Position numbers and translations under genes: made by a program. Positions 1-7,912 of a DNA stretch of 64,000 nucleotides are shown piece after piece. This stretch comes from CBDIHP01 sp965279195 (lineage in GTDB: Bacteria; Planctomycetota; Planctomycetia; Isosphaerales; Isosphaeraceae). The notes under the pieces were generated by a model, which made no database searches, was not told the DNA's origin, and was given only the letters and a program-made list of their open reading frames with translations. Where the stretch lies: the NCBI GenBank assembly GCA_965279195.1, contig CBDIHP010000047.1, forward strand, positions 62,001 to 126,000. Reading direction: 5' to 3'. How positions within the stretch are numbered: position 1 is the stretch's first letter; every line of letters starts with the position of its first letter.

Positions 1-896
1 CCCCACTGGCCGTAGGTCTTGTAGGACGGGTCCTTGGTCCAGTTCTTGTAGTCCGAGTCGTCGGAGGTGCCGGCCGGGAGGCTGTTGGGCGGGCCGCCGA
101 AGGCGCCGTCGCCGATCTTGGGCGCGGCGTTGATGTTCGGGACCTCGAACGCCAGGCCCTGCGGCCGGGTGGTGCCGGCGCCGATGCTCGACGAGAAGAA
201 GCCCCAGCGGCTCCACTGGTTGAACACGCGGTCCGGGTCATTCTTGTACCGCGACACCTCGCCGACCAGGATCGTGTTGCTGGTGCCGTCGGTGAACTCG
301 CTGATCTTGTACGACTTGAGCTGGTCGAACGCGCCGTTGCCCGGGTACTGCTGCCAGATGTCCGGCCCGAGGTAGTAGGCGACCGTGTTGTAGGTGCCGC
401 CCGACGGGAAGTACGAGGTCTGGGAGTACGGGTTGTTGCTCTCGGCCTGGGTGTACGGGTTGATCGGGAAGTCGCTGGGGCAGAGGTACGACCCGACCTT
501 GGTGATCAGGCCGGTCCAGTTCGACAGCCCACCATTGATCCCGTTGAGGTCGCCGGCGACGCGGAGCTGGTAGTTCAGCGAGTTGCCGATGTTGCCCTGC
601 TCCATGTAGGGCATGAGCATGGACAGGGCGGTCCAGCCGCGGGAGAGCGGCGACGCGCCCTCGAGCCCGTAGTAGTTGGCGGCGCCCAGCGGGAAGCTGC
701 CGATGCTGCTCTCGTAGTTGTGCATCCCGAGGCCGATTTGCTTCAGGTTGTTGATGCACTGGGCGCGGCGGGCGGCCTCGCGGGCGGCCTGCACGGCCGG
801 GAGCAGCAGGGCGATCAGGACGGCGATGATGGCGATGACCACCAAGAGCTCGATCAGCGTGAACCCTCGGCGGCTCGACGGACGGCGAATCTTCAT
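1..896 (-). CDS. DUF1559 domain protein with type IV pilin-like N-terminus (partial)
   Basis: The gene reads leftwards from an ATG at 896 and runs off the left edge, so about 298 residues are visible. The N-terminus (MKIRRPSSRRGFTLIELLVV) is a prepilin cleavage/methylation signal, with G|FTLIE and a hydrophobic helix. It is followed by the conserved QAAREAARRAQCINNLKQIG stretch of the DUF1559 family. Family members are exported through a type II/IV pilin-like route and occur in many copies in planctomycetes; their function is unknown. A GAGGAG ribosome-binding site lies 6-11 bases upstream of the ATG. The C-terminal H-X9-DG motif typical of the family would lie beyond the edge. It could be called a type II secretion pseudopilin, but the length and post-helix sequence fit DUF1559 better. 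Confidence 0.93.
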   Translation of the reverse strand, partial: MKIRRPSSRRGFTLIELLVVIAIIAVLIALLLPAVQAAREAARRAQCINNLKQIGLGMHNYESSIGSFPLGAANYYGLEGASPLSRGWTALSMLMPYMEQGNIGNSLNYQLRVAGDLNGINGGLSNWTGLITKVGSYLCPSDFPINPYTQAESNNPYSQTSYFPSGGTYNTVAYYLGPDIWQQYPGNGAFDQLKSYKISEFTDGTSNTILVGEVSRYKNDPDRVFNQWSRWGFFSSSIGAGTTRPQGLAFEVPNINAAPKIGDGAFGGPPNSLPAGTSDDSDYKNWTKDPSYKTYGQW

Positions 897-1759
897 CAGG
901 GGCTCCTCTTTGGCGACAACTCCGGGACGAAGAGAAAAAAAAGACGACAGCACCGGCGCGGATTGCCCGGGATGGGGACTTCACCCTCAGGACGATCACG
1001 GATTCCCGGCCCAGACCTCCCGCGAACCGTCGCAAGCCGTTGCACTCGTGCGGGATCGGCAATCCAACGCGATACGCGTGGGGCCGAGGTTTGTGACCAC
1101 CGGGGCGACTCCCGTCCCTCACCCGGCGGCCGCCCCACGCCCTTCGTGGACCAACACCGCCGAATTCTTATCCATGCGCAAGATCACGCATGGTGACATC
1201 ACCGCGATTCGACACATTTTCGGCGCCTTCACGCAGACTTCAAGTACTAAACCCGAAAGATATCGGAAGAATCTCGAACTTTTGCCACCCGCGCGAAACT
1301 GGCCGCGACCCTACGCGACATTTCCAGCTCCCCTTCCATCTAACCTATAAGATAAGCAACACGTCAACCTCTCCGGACGTATCGCCGGCAAGATTCTCCC
1401 GCGCCGGGGGTCCGCGACCGGATTTGACACCTCCCCGGACGTGCCCCAACGGGTTGCATCGAGCGATCTGCCCGGCGAGCGACCGGGGAGAGGGGTGACG
1501 TTGGACAAGCCGTACGATTCGACGACCCGAGGGCCGATCCGGCGTCCACGTACCCCCGGAAGAGATCGGCGAGCGGATCCTCGACGCCCGCACCTGGGCC
1601 GAGGCCCTCGGGCCGTCCGGTCGCCTCGACGAGGCCGGGGGGCGGAATTGCGACCCGGGCGGGTCCCGGGGGTTGGCGGGCCGGGGGCGGATCGGGGATG
1701 ATGGCAGGGCCAGTCGGGGGGATGATCCGAAGGTCTTGATACGAAGAGTGGGGACGTTC
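897..1759. other. Non-coding interval, likely divergent promoters
   Basis: About 860 bases separate the leftward DUF1559 gene from the rightward phosphoribosyltransferase gene. Several open frames cross it but none has recognisable protein sequence. The word ACCTCTCCGGACGT at 1369-1382 recurs with one change as ACCTCCCCGGACGT at 1428-1441. A TTGACA hexamer overlaps that second copy, but no clear -10 partner is visible. I assign nothing further. Confidence 0.5.
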
Positions 1760-2275
1760 GTGGAGATCCTGATCAGCGAGGCCGAGATCCTCCAGCGCGT
1801 GAAGCAGCTCGGCAACCAAATCGAGGCCGATTACCAGGGGAAGCCGCTCACGATCGTCGCCGTCCTGACGGGCAGCCTGATCCTCCTGGCCGACCTGATC
1901 CGGCAGATCCAATTGCCGCTCCGCGTCGCGCTCCTCCAGGCCAGCAGCTACAAGGGGAAGACGACCGAGGGGGGCGTGCTGCTCATCAATGAGGCGTTCG
2001 CCCCCGACGTCCAGGGGCGCGACGTGCTCCTGCTCGACGACATCCTCGACACCGGCCACACCCTCGCGACCCTCGTCGAGCGGATGAAGGACCGGGGGGC
2101 GTTGAGCGTCAAGACGGCGGTCCTGCTCCGCAAGGTCGGCCGGCAGGAGGTCCACCTGGAGCCCGACTACTGCGGGTTCACCATCCCCAACGCCTTCGTG
2201 GTCGGCTACGGGCTCGACTACGACGACGACTACCGCCACCTCCCCTACGTGGGCGTCCTGCCCGGCGGTCATTGA
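1760..2275 (+). CDS. hpt: Hypoxanthine phosphoribosyltransferase
   Basis: The 171-residue protein has the type I phosphoribosyltransferase fold. The PRPP-binding loop is VLLLDDILDTGHTL and an upstream strand reads LTIVAVLTGSLIL. The enzyme makes IMP or GMP from hypoxanthine or guanine and PRPP in purine salvage. The start is uncertain: GTG 1760 gives VEILISEAEI, which matches the usual N-terminus and follows GGGGA by five bases. GTG 1748 is in frame, and a longer frame opens at 1673. The stop is one base before the GTG of the next gene, so the two are probably co-transcribed, although the functions are unrelated. Confidence 0.9.
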   Translation: MEILISEAEILQRVKQLGNQIEADYQGKPLTIVAVLTGSLILLADLIRQIQLPLRVALLQASSYKGKTTEGGVLLINEAFAPDVQGRDVLLLDDILDTGHTLATLVERMKDRGALSVKTAVLLRKVGRQEVHLEPDYCGFTIPNAFVVGYGLDYDDDYRHLPYVGVLPGGH

Positions 2276-2276
2276 G

Positions 2277-3455
2277 GTGGAAGGGTCGGGCCGGGTGCGT
2301 CGGCTGCGGATCGCGCTGGTGTCCAGGCGGTACCCGCCCCAGATCGGCGGGGCGGAGAAGGTCCTCAGCTACCTCGCAATCGGGCTGGCCGGCCAGGGGG
2401 CCGAGGTCACCGTCCTGACCTCCCGGCTCGACCCGACGTCGCCCGCGACCGAGATCGTCCCCGTCCCGGGGGACTCCGGCGGATCGCTCCGGGTCGAACG
2501 CCTGGCCACGTCCCGCTTGCGCTTCCTGGGGACCTGGCTCTACATGCGGAACCTCGCCCGGTGGTTCCGCAGGAACCGCCCCGACCTGGCGTATGTCTCG
2601 ATGCTCAAGCACGATGCGTACGTCGCGCTCGGCGAGGGGGAGAGGCTGGGCTTCCCGGTCGTGCTCCGGCCCGAGGGGGCGGGGTCCACCGGGGACGTCG
2701 CCTGGCAGAAGTGGGGCCGGGGCGGGGAACGGATCGCCGCGCGTTGCCGGACGGCCGACGCATTCGTGGCCATCTCGCCGGCGGTCGAATCCGAGCTGGT
2801 GGCCGACGGCTACCCGGCCGGACGGATCCTCCGACTGCCGAATGGGGTGCCGGTTCCCGAGACCCCCTGGATTCGAAATCGCGGGAACAAACCCAATTCG
2901 GGGGCCGGGCCGGTCGCGGCGTTCGTCGGGCGGCTGGCCCCCGAGAAGGGCCTGGACATCCTGCTCGACGCCTGGCCGGCCGTGCGCAAGTCGTTTCCTG
3001 GTGCCAAGATCCTGCTGATCGGCGAGGGATCCGAGCGGCCCGCCTTGCAAGAGAAGGCGGCACAACTAAGGATTTCGGACTCGCTGGAGATGCCAGGCAC
3101 GTCGGCCGACCCGTTGAGGTTGCTCGGGGGGGCCGACCTGTTTATCCTCCCCTCGCGCGAGGAGGGGATGAGCGTGGCGTTGCTGGAGGCCCTGGCCCTG
3201 GGGATCCCGGCGGTCGTTTCGGCGATCCCGGGGAACCTCGGGCTGGTCTCCGACGGGGTCGAGGCGCGGACATTCTCGCCCGGCGACCCGGCCGACCTGG
3301 CCCGGGTCGTGGTCGAGGCCTGGTCGGATCCGACCTCCGCCGACGCCCGGGCGAGCGCCGGGCGGGCGAAAGTCGCGCGAGAATTCTCGATCGAGGCCGT
3401 CTCGACCCGTCACCTTGTGGCGTTTCGGCAACTCTGCCTCAATTTGAGAAATTGA
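2277..3455 (+). CDS. GT4-family glycosyltransferase
   Basis: This 392-residue GT-B glycosyltransferase starts at a GTG almost touching the upstream stop. The N-terminal domain shows SRRYPPQIGGAEKVLSYLA, an acceptor-side glycine loop. The C-terminal Glycos_transf_1 domain shows GRLAPEKGLDILLDAW and the EX7E nucleotide-sugar motif in REEGMSVALLEALALGIP. It should transfer a sugar from an activated donor to an envelope glycan or lipid; donor and acceptor cannot be read from the sequence. It lies 17 bases before a second GT4 gene, so the two probably act in one polysaccharide pathway. Confidence 0.92.
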   Translation: MEGSGRVRRLRIALVSRRYPPQIGGAEKVLSYLAIGLAGQGAEVTVLTSRLDPTSPATEIVPVPGDSGGSLRVERLATSRLRFLGTWLYMRNLARWFRRNRPDLAYVSMLKHDAYVALGEGERLGFPVVLRPEGAGSTGDVAWQKWGRGGERIAARCRTADAFVAISPAVESELVADGYPAGRILRLPNGVPVPETPWIRNRGNKPNSGAGPVAAFVGRLAPEKGLDILLDAWPAVRKSFPGAKILLIGEGSERPALQEKAAQLRISDSLEMPGTSADPLRLLGGADLFILPSREEGMSVALLEALALGIPAVVSAIPGNLGLVSDGVEARTFSPGDPADLARVVVEAWSDPTSADARASAGRAKVAREFSIEAVSTRHLVAFRQLCLNLRN

Positions 3456-3472
3456 CAATCACGATTGGTTGG

Positions 3473-4651
3473 ATGGGACGCCCGCGGGGGGCGCTGGGAA
3501 GGCGGGTTCGCGACGTGCTCAAGGTGCTGCAACTGATCCCGACGCTCGACCGATCGGGGGCCGAGAAGCAACTCGTCCTGCTCGCGAAGGGGCTCCCGAG
3601 GGACCGATTTCAGGTCGAGGTGGCGGCGCTCACGAGGCTCGGGCCGCTCGCCGACGACCTCGCACGGGCGGGGATCCCGGTCACCCTCCTGGGCAAGCGG
3701 CACAAACTGGATCCGTGGGCCTTGAGGCGGCTGACGGGGTTCCTGAAGGCCGGGAAATTCGACGTCCTGCACACCTGGATCTACGCGGCGGACACCTACG
3801 GGCGGGCGGCGGCGAGGGTCGCCGGGGTGCCCGTCGTGGTGACGTCGGAGATGGCGGTGGACCTCTGGAAGTCGGGGGCCGAGCTGCGGGTCGACCGGCT
3901 CCTGGCGCGCTGGACGGACCGCGTGGTGGGCAACTCGGACGCCGTGGTCGAGTTCTACCGCAACGCCGGGATCCCGCCCAAGAAGCTGGCGATGATCTAC
4001 TCGGGGATCGAGCCGTCGGAGCCCCTGAAGGTGGACGGGGCGGAGGTGCGGCGGTCGCTGGGGCTGGAGCCCGACGCCCCGCTAGTCCTTTTCGCCGGAC
4101 GACTTGCGGCGCAGAAGGGCGTGGACGACCTGCTGATGGCGGCGGACCTCCTGCACCACATCCGGCCGTCGGTGCGGTACCTGATCGTGGGGGACGGGCC
4201 GCTGCGGGGGCGTCTGGAGGAGCTGTCGCGCGGGCTCCATCTGGGGGGCGTGGCGCACTTCCTGGGGCACCGGGACGACGTGCCGACGCTCATGGCGGCG
4301 AGCGATGCGGTGGTGCTGCCGAGCCACTACGAGGGGCTGCCGAACGTGGTCCTCGAGGCGATGCTGGCGGGCAAGCCGGTGGTGGCGACCGACGCGCCCG
4401 GGACGACCGAGGTGGTGGTCGACGGCGAGACGGGGGTCCTGGTCCCGAGGGGGCGTCCGCCCCGCCTCGCGCAAGCGTTGCGGACGGTGCTGGACGACCG
4501 GCCGCTGGCGCTAAGGCTGGGCGAGGCGGGCCGGATCCGGGCCCTGGGCGCATTCGGCGTGGATGCGATGATCGGCCGGTTCGCGCAACTCTACGAGGGC
4601 ATCGCGGCCGCGAAGGGTCGCATGGGCGGCATAACCCCTCCGGTCGCATGA
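3473..4651 (+). CDS. GT4-family glycosyltransferase
   Basis: A second GT-B glycosyltransferase of 392 residues. The N-terminal domain contains LIPTLDRSGAEKQLVLLAKG. The donor domain contains GRLAAQKGVDDLLMAA and HYEGLPNVVLEAMLAGKP, including the EX7E pair, then DAPGTTEVVVDGETGVLVP. The start is taken at ATG 3473; GTG 3515 is a credible alternative because homologues usually begin near LKVLQLIP. It resembles the upstream gene in fold but not closely in sequence, so it is not a recent duplicate. An AT-richer non-coding interval follows it. Confidence 0.92.
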   Translation: MGRPRGALGRRVRDVLKVLQLIPTLDRSGAEKQLVLLAKGLPRDRFQVEVAALTRLGPLADDLARAGIPVTLLGKRHKLDPWALRRLTGFLKAGKFDVLHTWIYAADTYGRAAARVAGVPVVVTSEMAVDLWKSGAELRVDRLLARWTDRVVGNSDAVVEFYRNAGIPPKKLAMIYSGIEPSEPLKVDGAEVRRSLGLEPDAPLVLFAGRLAAQKGVDDLLMAADLLHHIRPSVRYLIVGDGPLRGRLEELSRGLHLGGVAHFLGHRDDVPTLMAASDAVVLPSHYEGLPNVVLEAMLAGKPVVATDAPGTTEVVVDGETGVLVPRGRPPRLAQALRTVLDDRPLALRLGEAGRIRALGAFGVDAMIGRFAQLYEGIAAAKGRMGGITPPVA

Positions 4652-5168
4652 ACACAGCAGAATAAAAACCTCTCCAGACATCAAAGTCCCCGCGTATCCG
4701 CAGACTTTCGCGCATCGAAACGCCTTGCCCAGTGTACCTAAGCGGTAAAAGAAGGGTGACACCACTGTCAACATTCCGAGAAAAAAGATCGCTCAGGCGA
4801 CTGTCCCGCGAAAATTTCAGTGCTAATCTTGTGTCGCCACGCTCTGTCGGTTTTATTGTCAGTGCGTGAACACTGTGGATCAACAAAGCAGCAGCCAGTG
4901 CGGGCGACGAGGCCTGGGCCTGGCGGCGAGATTGATCCCTCCCCCCGTGGTGCGTCACGCTCGCGGCACACTTCCGTACGCGAGCCTCCCCCTTCCGAGA
5001 CCCGACGAGTCGACCGCCTCGGCCCCCCCGGTGGCGACGAGCATACCCCGCCTGGGGCGTGCGGATCGCCCGATCGCCGAGAAGACTCCGGGCTCTCCGC
5101 TTCCCGTCCGCGGAAGTCCGATCTTCGCAGCCGAAGAAGACGCACAGTCGCTCCAACGTCATCGCGTT
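4652..5168. other. AT-richer regulatory interval
   Basis: About 500 bases precede the sigma-54 activator. The segment 4655-4880 is clearly less GC-rich than its surroundings, with runs such as AATAAAAACC and GAGAAAAAAGATCG. The activator frame stays open leftwards to 4866, but that extension is arginine/proline-rich low-complexity sequence without family similarity. The interval probably holds the activator promoter; no -24/-12 element could be pinned down. Confidence 0.45.
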
Positions 5169-6866
5169 ATGACGACACCACGAGGCTATGCACCGATGCT
5201 CGACGTGAGCGCATTGTTTGTTGGCAAGGACGCCAGCTTGATCGGAGAGGTCAGTCAGGTCGTCAGGGCCATCGAACCGCTCAAGTTCGAGGCCGTGTCC
5301 AACCCGGATGCCGTCTACACGCATCCCAAGTTGGAGACGATCGCGCTGGTGGTCGCCCACCTGGAGGGGGGGGCGAACTCGGGGGGCCTCTTGAGGCTCC
5401 TGAAGATGATCGCGGCGACCGGCCGGTCGCTGCCCACGCTGGTCATCGGCGAGAGGGGGGACGCGCCGACGGCGAGCGTCCAGCTCCTCCGCGCCGGGGC
5501 GGTGGACTTCCTGCCCCGGCCGCTGAACCTCAACCGCCTGACGTACCTGATCGACTCCTTGACCCTGCGTCACCGCCAGTCGTGGTCGGGCCCGTTGCAG
5601 TCGCTCACCCCCCCGCCGGTCGCCGCCCCGCCGCCGGCCCCGGCCCCGACGCTCATCTCGCCCGCCCCGGCGGCGTTCTCCCCCACCCCCGCCCAGCGCG
5701 CCGGGCTGCCCGCCCCGTCGGTCCTCGCCAGCTCGCTCGCCGACGACGACAACTTCCTGATCGCCTCGCCGACGATGCAGCGGTTCATGGACCAGGTCAA
5801 GATGGTCGCCCCGCTGGACACCACCGTCCTGCTCGGCGGCGAGACGGGCACCGGCAAGACCCGCCTGGCCCGCTTGATCCACGAGTCGTCGCCCCGGGCC
5901 AATGAGCCCTTCCTCGTGGTGAACTGCGGCGCCCTGTCGGCCAGCCTGATCGAGTCCGAGATGTTCGGGCACGTCAAGGGCTCGTTCACCGGGGCCGACC
6001 GCGACCACACCGGCAAGTTCGCCGAGGTCGGCCGCGGCACGATCCTCCTGGACGAGATCGACGCCCTGCCGCCGGTCCTCCAGGCCAAGCTGCTGCGGGT
6101 CGTGGAGAACCGGGTGTTCGAGCCGGTGGGTTCGAACAAGAGCCAGGTCATGCGGGCGAGGATGCTGGCCGCCAGCAACAAGTCGCTGGACCGCGAGGTC
6201 GCCGCCGGCCGGTTCCGCTCGGACCTCTACTTCCGGCTCAACGTGATCGAGTTCGGCCTGCCCCCCTTGCGGGCCCGCCGCGAGGCCGTGCCGACCCTGG
6301 CGCGGCACTTCCTCCGCGAGTTCGCCGGCCGCAACAACCGCGACATCACCGACTTCAGCCCCGAGGCCGTCCAGGCCCTCTCGGCCTACCACTGGCCGGG
6401 GAACATCCGCGAGCTCCGCAACACCATCGAGCGGGCCGTGGCGCTCTCGCCCTACAACGAGGTCCAGGTCGACGACCTGCCGATGTCCGTCCGCAACCCC
6501 GGCCCCGAGCCGATGGCCATGCCGTCGATGGACTCGATCGGGATCCTGGGCGCGGGCTCGGCGATGTCGCTCGGCGGCGACTCCCAGCTCGGCTCGGCGA
6601 TGAGCGGCGGCTACATGCCGACGCCCTACGAGACGGTCGCCCCGTCCAGCAGCGGCACCCTGGCCGAGAGCAAGAAGCGGATCGAACTCGTCCGGATCGA
6701 GAACGCCCTCCGCAAGCACGGCAACAACCGCCTGCGGGCCGCCCGGGAACTCGGCATCAGCCGCGTGACCCTCTACAAGAAGCTCCATGAGCACGGCTTC
6801 ATGGAGACTTACGCCCGCAACGCCATGCCCACACGCCCCATGGCCGCCCAGCAGGCCGAGGTCTGA
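5169..6866 (+). CDS. Sigma-54-dependent transcriptional activator with degenerate receiver
   Basis: The 565-residue protein has three parts. Residues 10-130 resemble a response-regulator receiver, but the phospho-acceptor position reads VVAH and the conserved lysine region reads FLPRP. After a Pro/Ala-rich linker (145-190) comes a full AAA+ sigma-54 interaction domain: Walker A GETGTGKT (224-231), sigma-54 loop GSFTGA (271-276) and Walker B TILLDEID (291-298). A Fis-type helix-turn-helix closes the protein (NNRLRAARELGISRVTLYKK). It should bind enhancer-like sites and use ATP to open sigma-54 promoters. The start is ATG 5169, or ATG 5196. A strong terminator follows. Confidence 0.93.
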   Translation: MTTPRGYAPMLDVSALFVGKDASLIGEVSQVVRAIEPLKFEAVSNPDAVYTHPKLETIALVVAHLEGGANSGGLLRLLKMIAATGRSLPTLVIGERGDAPTASVQLLRAGAVDFLPRPLNLNRLTYLIDSLTLRHRQSWSGPLQSLTPPPVAAPPPAPAPTLISPAPAAFSPTPAQRAGLPAPSVLASSLADDDNFLIASPTMQRFMDQVKMVAPLDTTVLLGGETGTGKTRLARLIHESSPRANEPFLVVNCGALSASLIESEMFGHVKGSFTGADRDHTGKFAEVGRGTILLDEIDALPPVLQAKLLRVVENRVFEPVGSNKSQVMRARMLAASNKSLDREVAAGRFRSDLYFRLNVIEFGLPPLRARREAVPTLARHFLREFAGRNNRDITDFSPEAVQALSAYHWPGNIRELRNTIERAVALSPYNEVQVDDLPMSVRNPGPEPMAMPSMDSIGILGAGSAMSLGGDSQLGSAMSGGYMPTPYETVAPSSSGTLAESKKRIELVRIENALRKHGNNRLRAARELGISRVTLYKKLHEHGFMETYARNAMPTRPMAAQQAEV

Positions 6867-6897
6867 GACCGGGCTGAGCCGACACCAGGAATTTGAA

Positions 6898-6937
6898 GGG
6901 GGAGGCCTCCCGCCGGGAGGGCCTCCCCCGTTCGTTT
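6898..6937 (+). terminator. Intrinsic terminator after the sigma-54 activator
   Basis: GGGGGAGGC at 6898-6906 pairs perfectly with GCCTCCCCC at 6921-6929, and inner CTCCC (6907-6911) pairs with GGGAG (6915-6919). The hairpin has a three-base loop and one bulge and is followed by TTCGTTTT. Confidence 0.85.
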
Positions 6938-6949
6938 TCCTGCAGGGAG

Positions 6950-7035
6950 CCCGGCGGGACCACGTCGGGCGTCATGAACCGGCCGGGCGCGAAGTCGGTG
7001 CGGAGGCCGCGAGGACGCGGCCACCACACCCTACG
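6950..7035 (+). repeat. 86-bp direct repeat, left copy, flanking the TA module
   Basis: This 86-base segment is identical to 7757-7842. It contains one copy of the dispersed family 1 palindrome (6997-7035, ending CCACCACACCCTACG) preceded by about 47 bases not found elsewhere in the window. The two copies bracket the toxin-antitoxin genes. Confidence 0.92.
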
Positions 7036-7142
7036 ACCCCGGTTCCATGGCACGAGGCCGGATTGCCGGAAGGGCCTCCCCCCGGCCATAATGGCGACTC
7101 TCAACGGGGCCCCGGCCTGCGGAGCGTTATGGAGGATTTGCC

Positions 7143-7403
7143 GTGGAGACGCTCAACATCGTCCTTCCCGAATCGGTGCGGAGCTTCGTCCAGCAGCGGA
7201 TCGCCGAGGGCCGCTATCAGGACGTCAGCGAATACATCCAGGAACTGATCCGCGCCGATCAGTCTCGCCAGGCGAACGTGCGGCTGGAGTCCGAATTGAT
7301 CCAGGGCCTCGCCTCGGGCACCCCGATCGAGATGACCCCCGAGGACTGGGAGCGGCGCAAGCGGTCCCTGGCCGAACGGCTGGGCCGGCCGAACTCGGTT
7401 TGA
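7143..7403 (+). CDS. parD: ParD-family antitoxin
   Basis: This 86-residue protein matches the ParD/CC2985 antitoxin type. A ribbon-helix-helix DNA-binding N-terminus (METLNIVLPESVRSFVQQRI) includes the typical YQDVSEYIQELIR helix. A charged C-terminal tail should wrap and neutralise the toxin. Such antitoxins dimerise, repress their own promoter and are degraded faster than the toxin. The partner toxin begins two bases after this stop. The pair lies between identical 86-bp repeats, which suggests it arrived or was duplicated with them. Confidence 0.92.
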   Translation: METLNIVLPESVRSFVQQRIAEGRYQDVSEYIQELIRADQSRQANVRLESELIQGLASGTPIEMTPEDWERRKRSLAERLGRPNSV

Positions 7404-7405
7404 GC

Positions 7406-7729
7406 ATGCGTTATACGGTCTTCCCGGCCGCCGTCCGGGACCTCGACGAGCATGCGATGTATCTCGGCGAGCGGGCGGGGATCGAGACCGCCCTGCGATT
7501 CTACGACTCGGCCTCGCACACCTTCGCCATGCTGACCGAGTCACCCGGGATCGGCGAACCGAGGCCGTCGAGCAGGCCCGAATTGACTGGTCTCCGGGTC
7601 TGTTCCATCGAGGGATTTACCCGGCATCTCGTCTTCTACCGGGTCGAAGGCGACACGATCGAGGTGATCCGCGTCCTCCACGGACGCCGAGACCTCGGCG
7701 TGATCGTGCCCCCTGCCGAGGAGGATTGA
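7406..7729 (+). CDS. parE: ParE/RelE-superfamily toxin
   Basis: The 107-residue protein has the ParE-like toxin pattern: YTVFPAAVRDLDEHAMYL at the N-terminus, a central SPGIGEPRP turn, the core strand LRVCSIEGFTRHLVFYRV, and the C-terminal strand IEVIRVLHGRRDL. ParE toxins poison DNA gyrase, while RelE relatives cleave mRNA; the RVLHGRRD ending favours ParE. It begins two bases after the antitoxin stop, so the genes are translationally linked. No truncation or frameshift is visible and the module looks intact. Confidence 0.92.
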   Translation: MRYTVFPAAVRDLDEHAMYLGERAGIETALRFYDSASHTFAMLTESPGIGEPRPSSRPELTGLRVCSIEGFTRHLVFYRVEGDTIEVIRVLHGRRDLGVIVPPAEED

Positions 7730-7756
7730 CCCTCCGGTGACGATCGCCCAAGGGCC

Positions 7757-7842
7757 CCCGGCGGGACCACGTCGGGCGTCATGAACCGGCCGGGCGCGAA
7801 GTCGGTGCGGAGGCCGCGAGGACGCGGCCACCACACCCTACG
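7757..7842 (+). repeat. 86-bp direct repeat, right copy, flanking the TA module
   Basis: Identical over all 86 bases to 6950-7035 and in the same orientation. It starts 27 bases after the toxin stop. Its family 1 portion (7804-7842) forms the left arm of the hairpin at 7829-7861. Confidence 0.92.
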
Positions 7843-7861
7843 CGCCGGGTAGGGTGTGGTG
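7829..7861. terminator. Hairpin between convergent toxin and phosphatase genes
   Basis: CACCACACCCTAC (7829-7841) and GTAGGGTGTGGTG (7849-7861) form a perfect 13-bp stem with a 7-base loop. It is made by two oppositely oriented family 1 repeats meeting head to head. Its place between convergent genes suggests a bidirectional terminator, although there is no T-run. Confidence 0.6.
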
Positions 7862-7912
7862 CATCGCGGACCAACGGGATGCGAGGCTCCGCACCATCGA
7901 GGGCTCGGGCCG

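Noticed and set aside
4290..6794. Long antisense frame across the sigma-54 activator
   Set aside because: The sense strand has Walker motifs and HTH in order; the antisense frame is His/Gln/Arg/Gly-rich shadow sequence.
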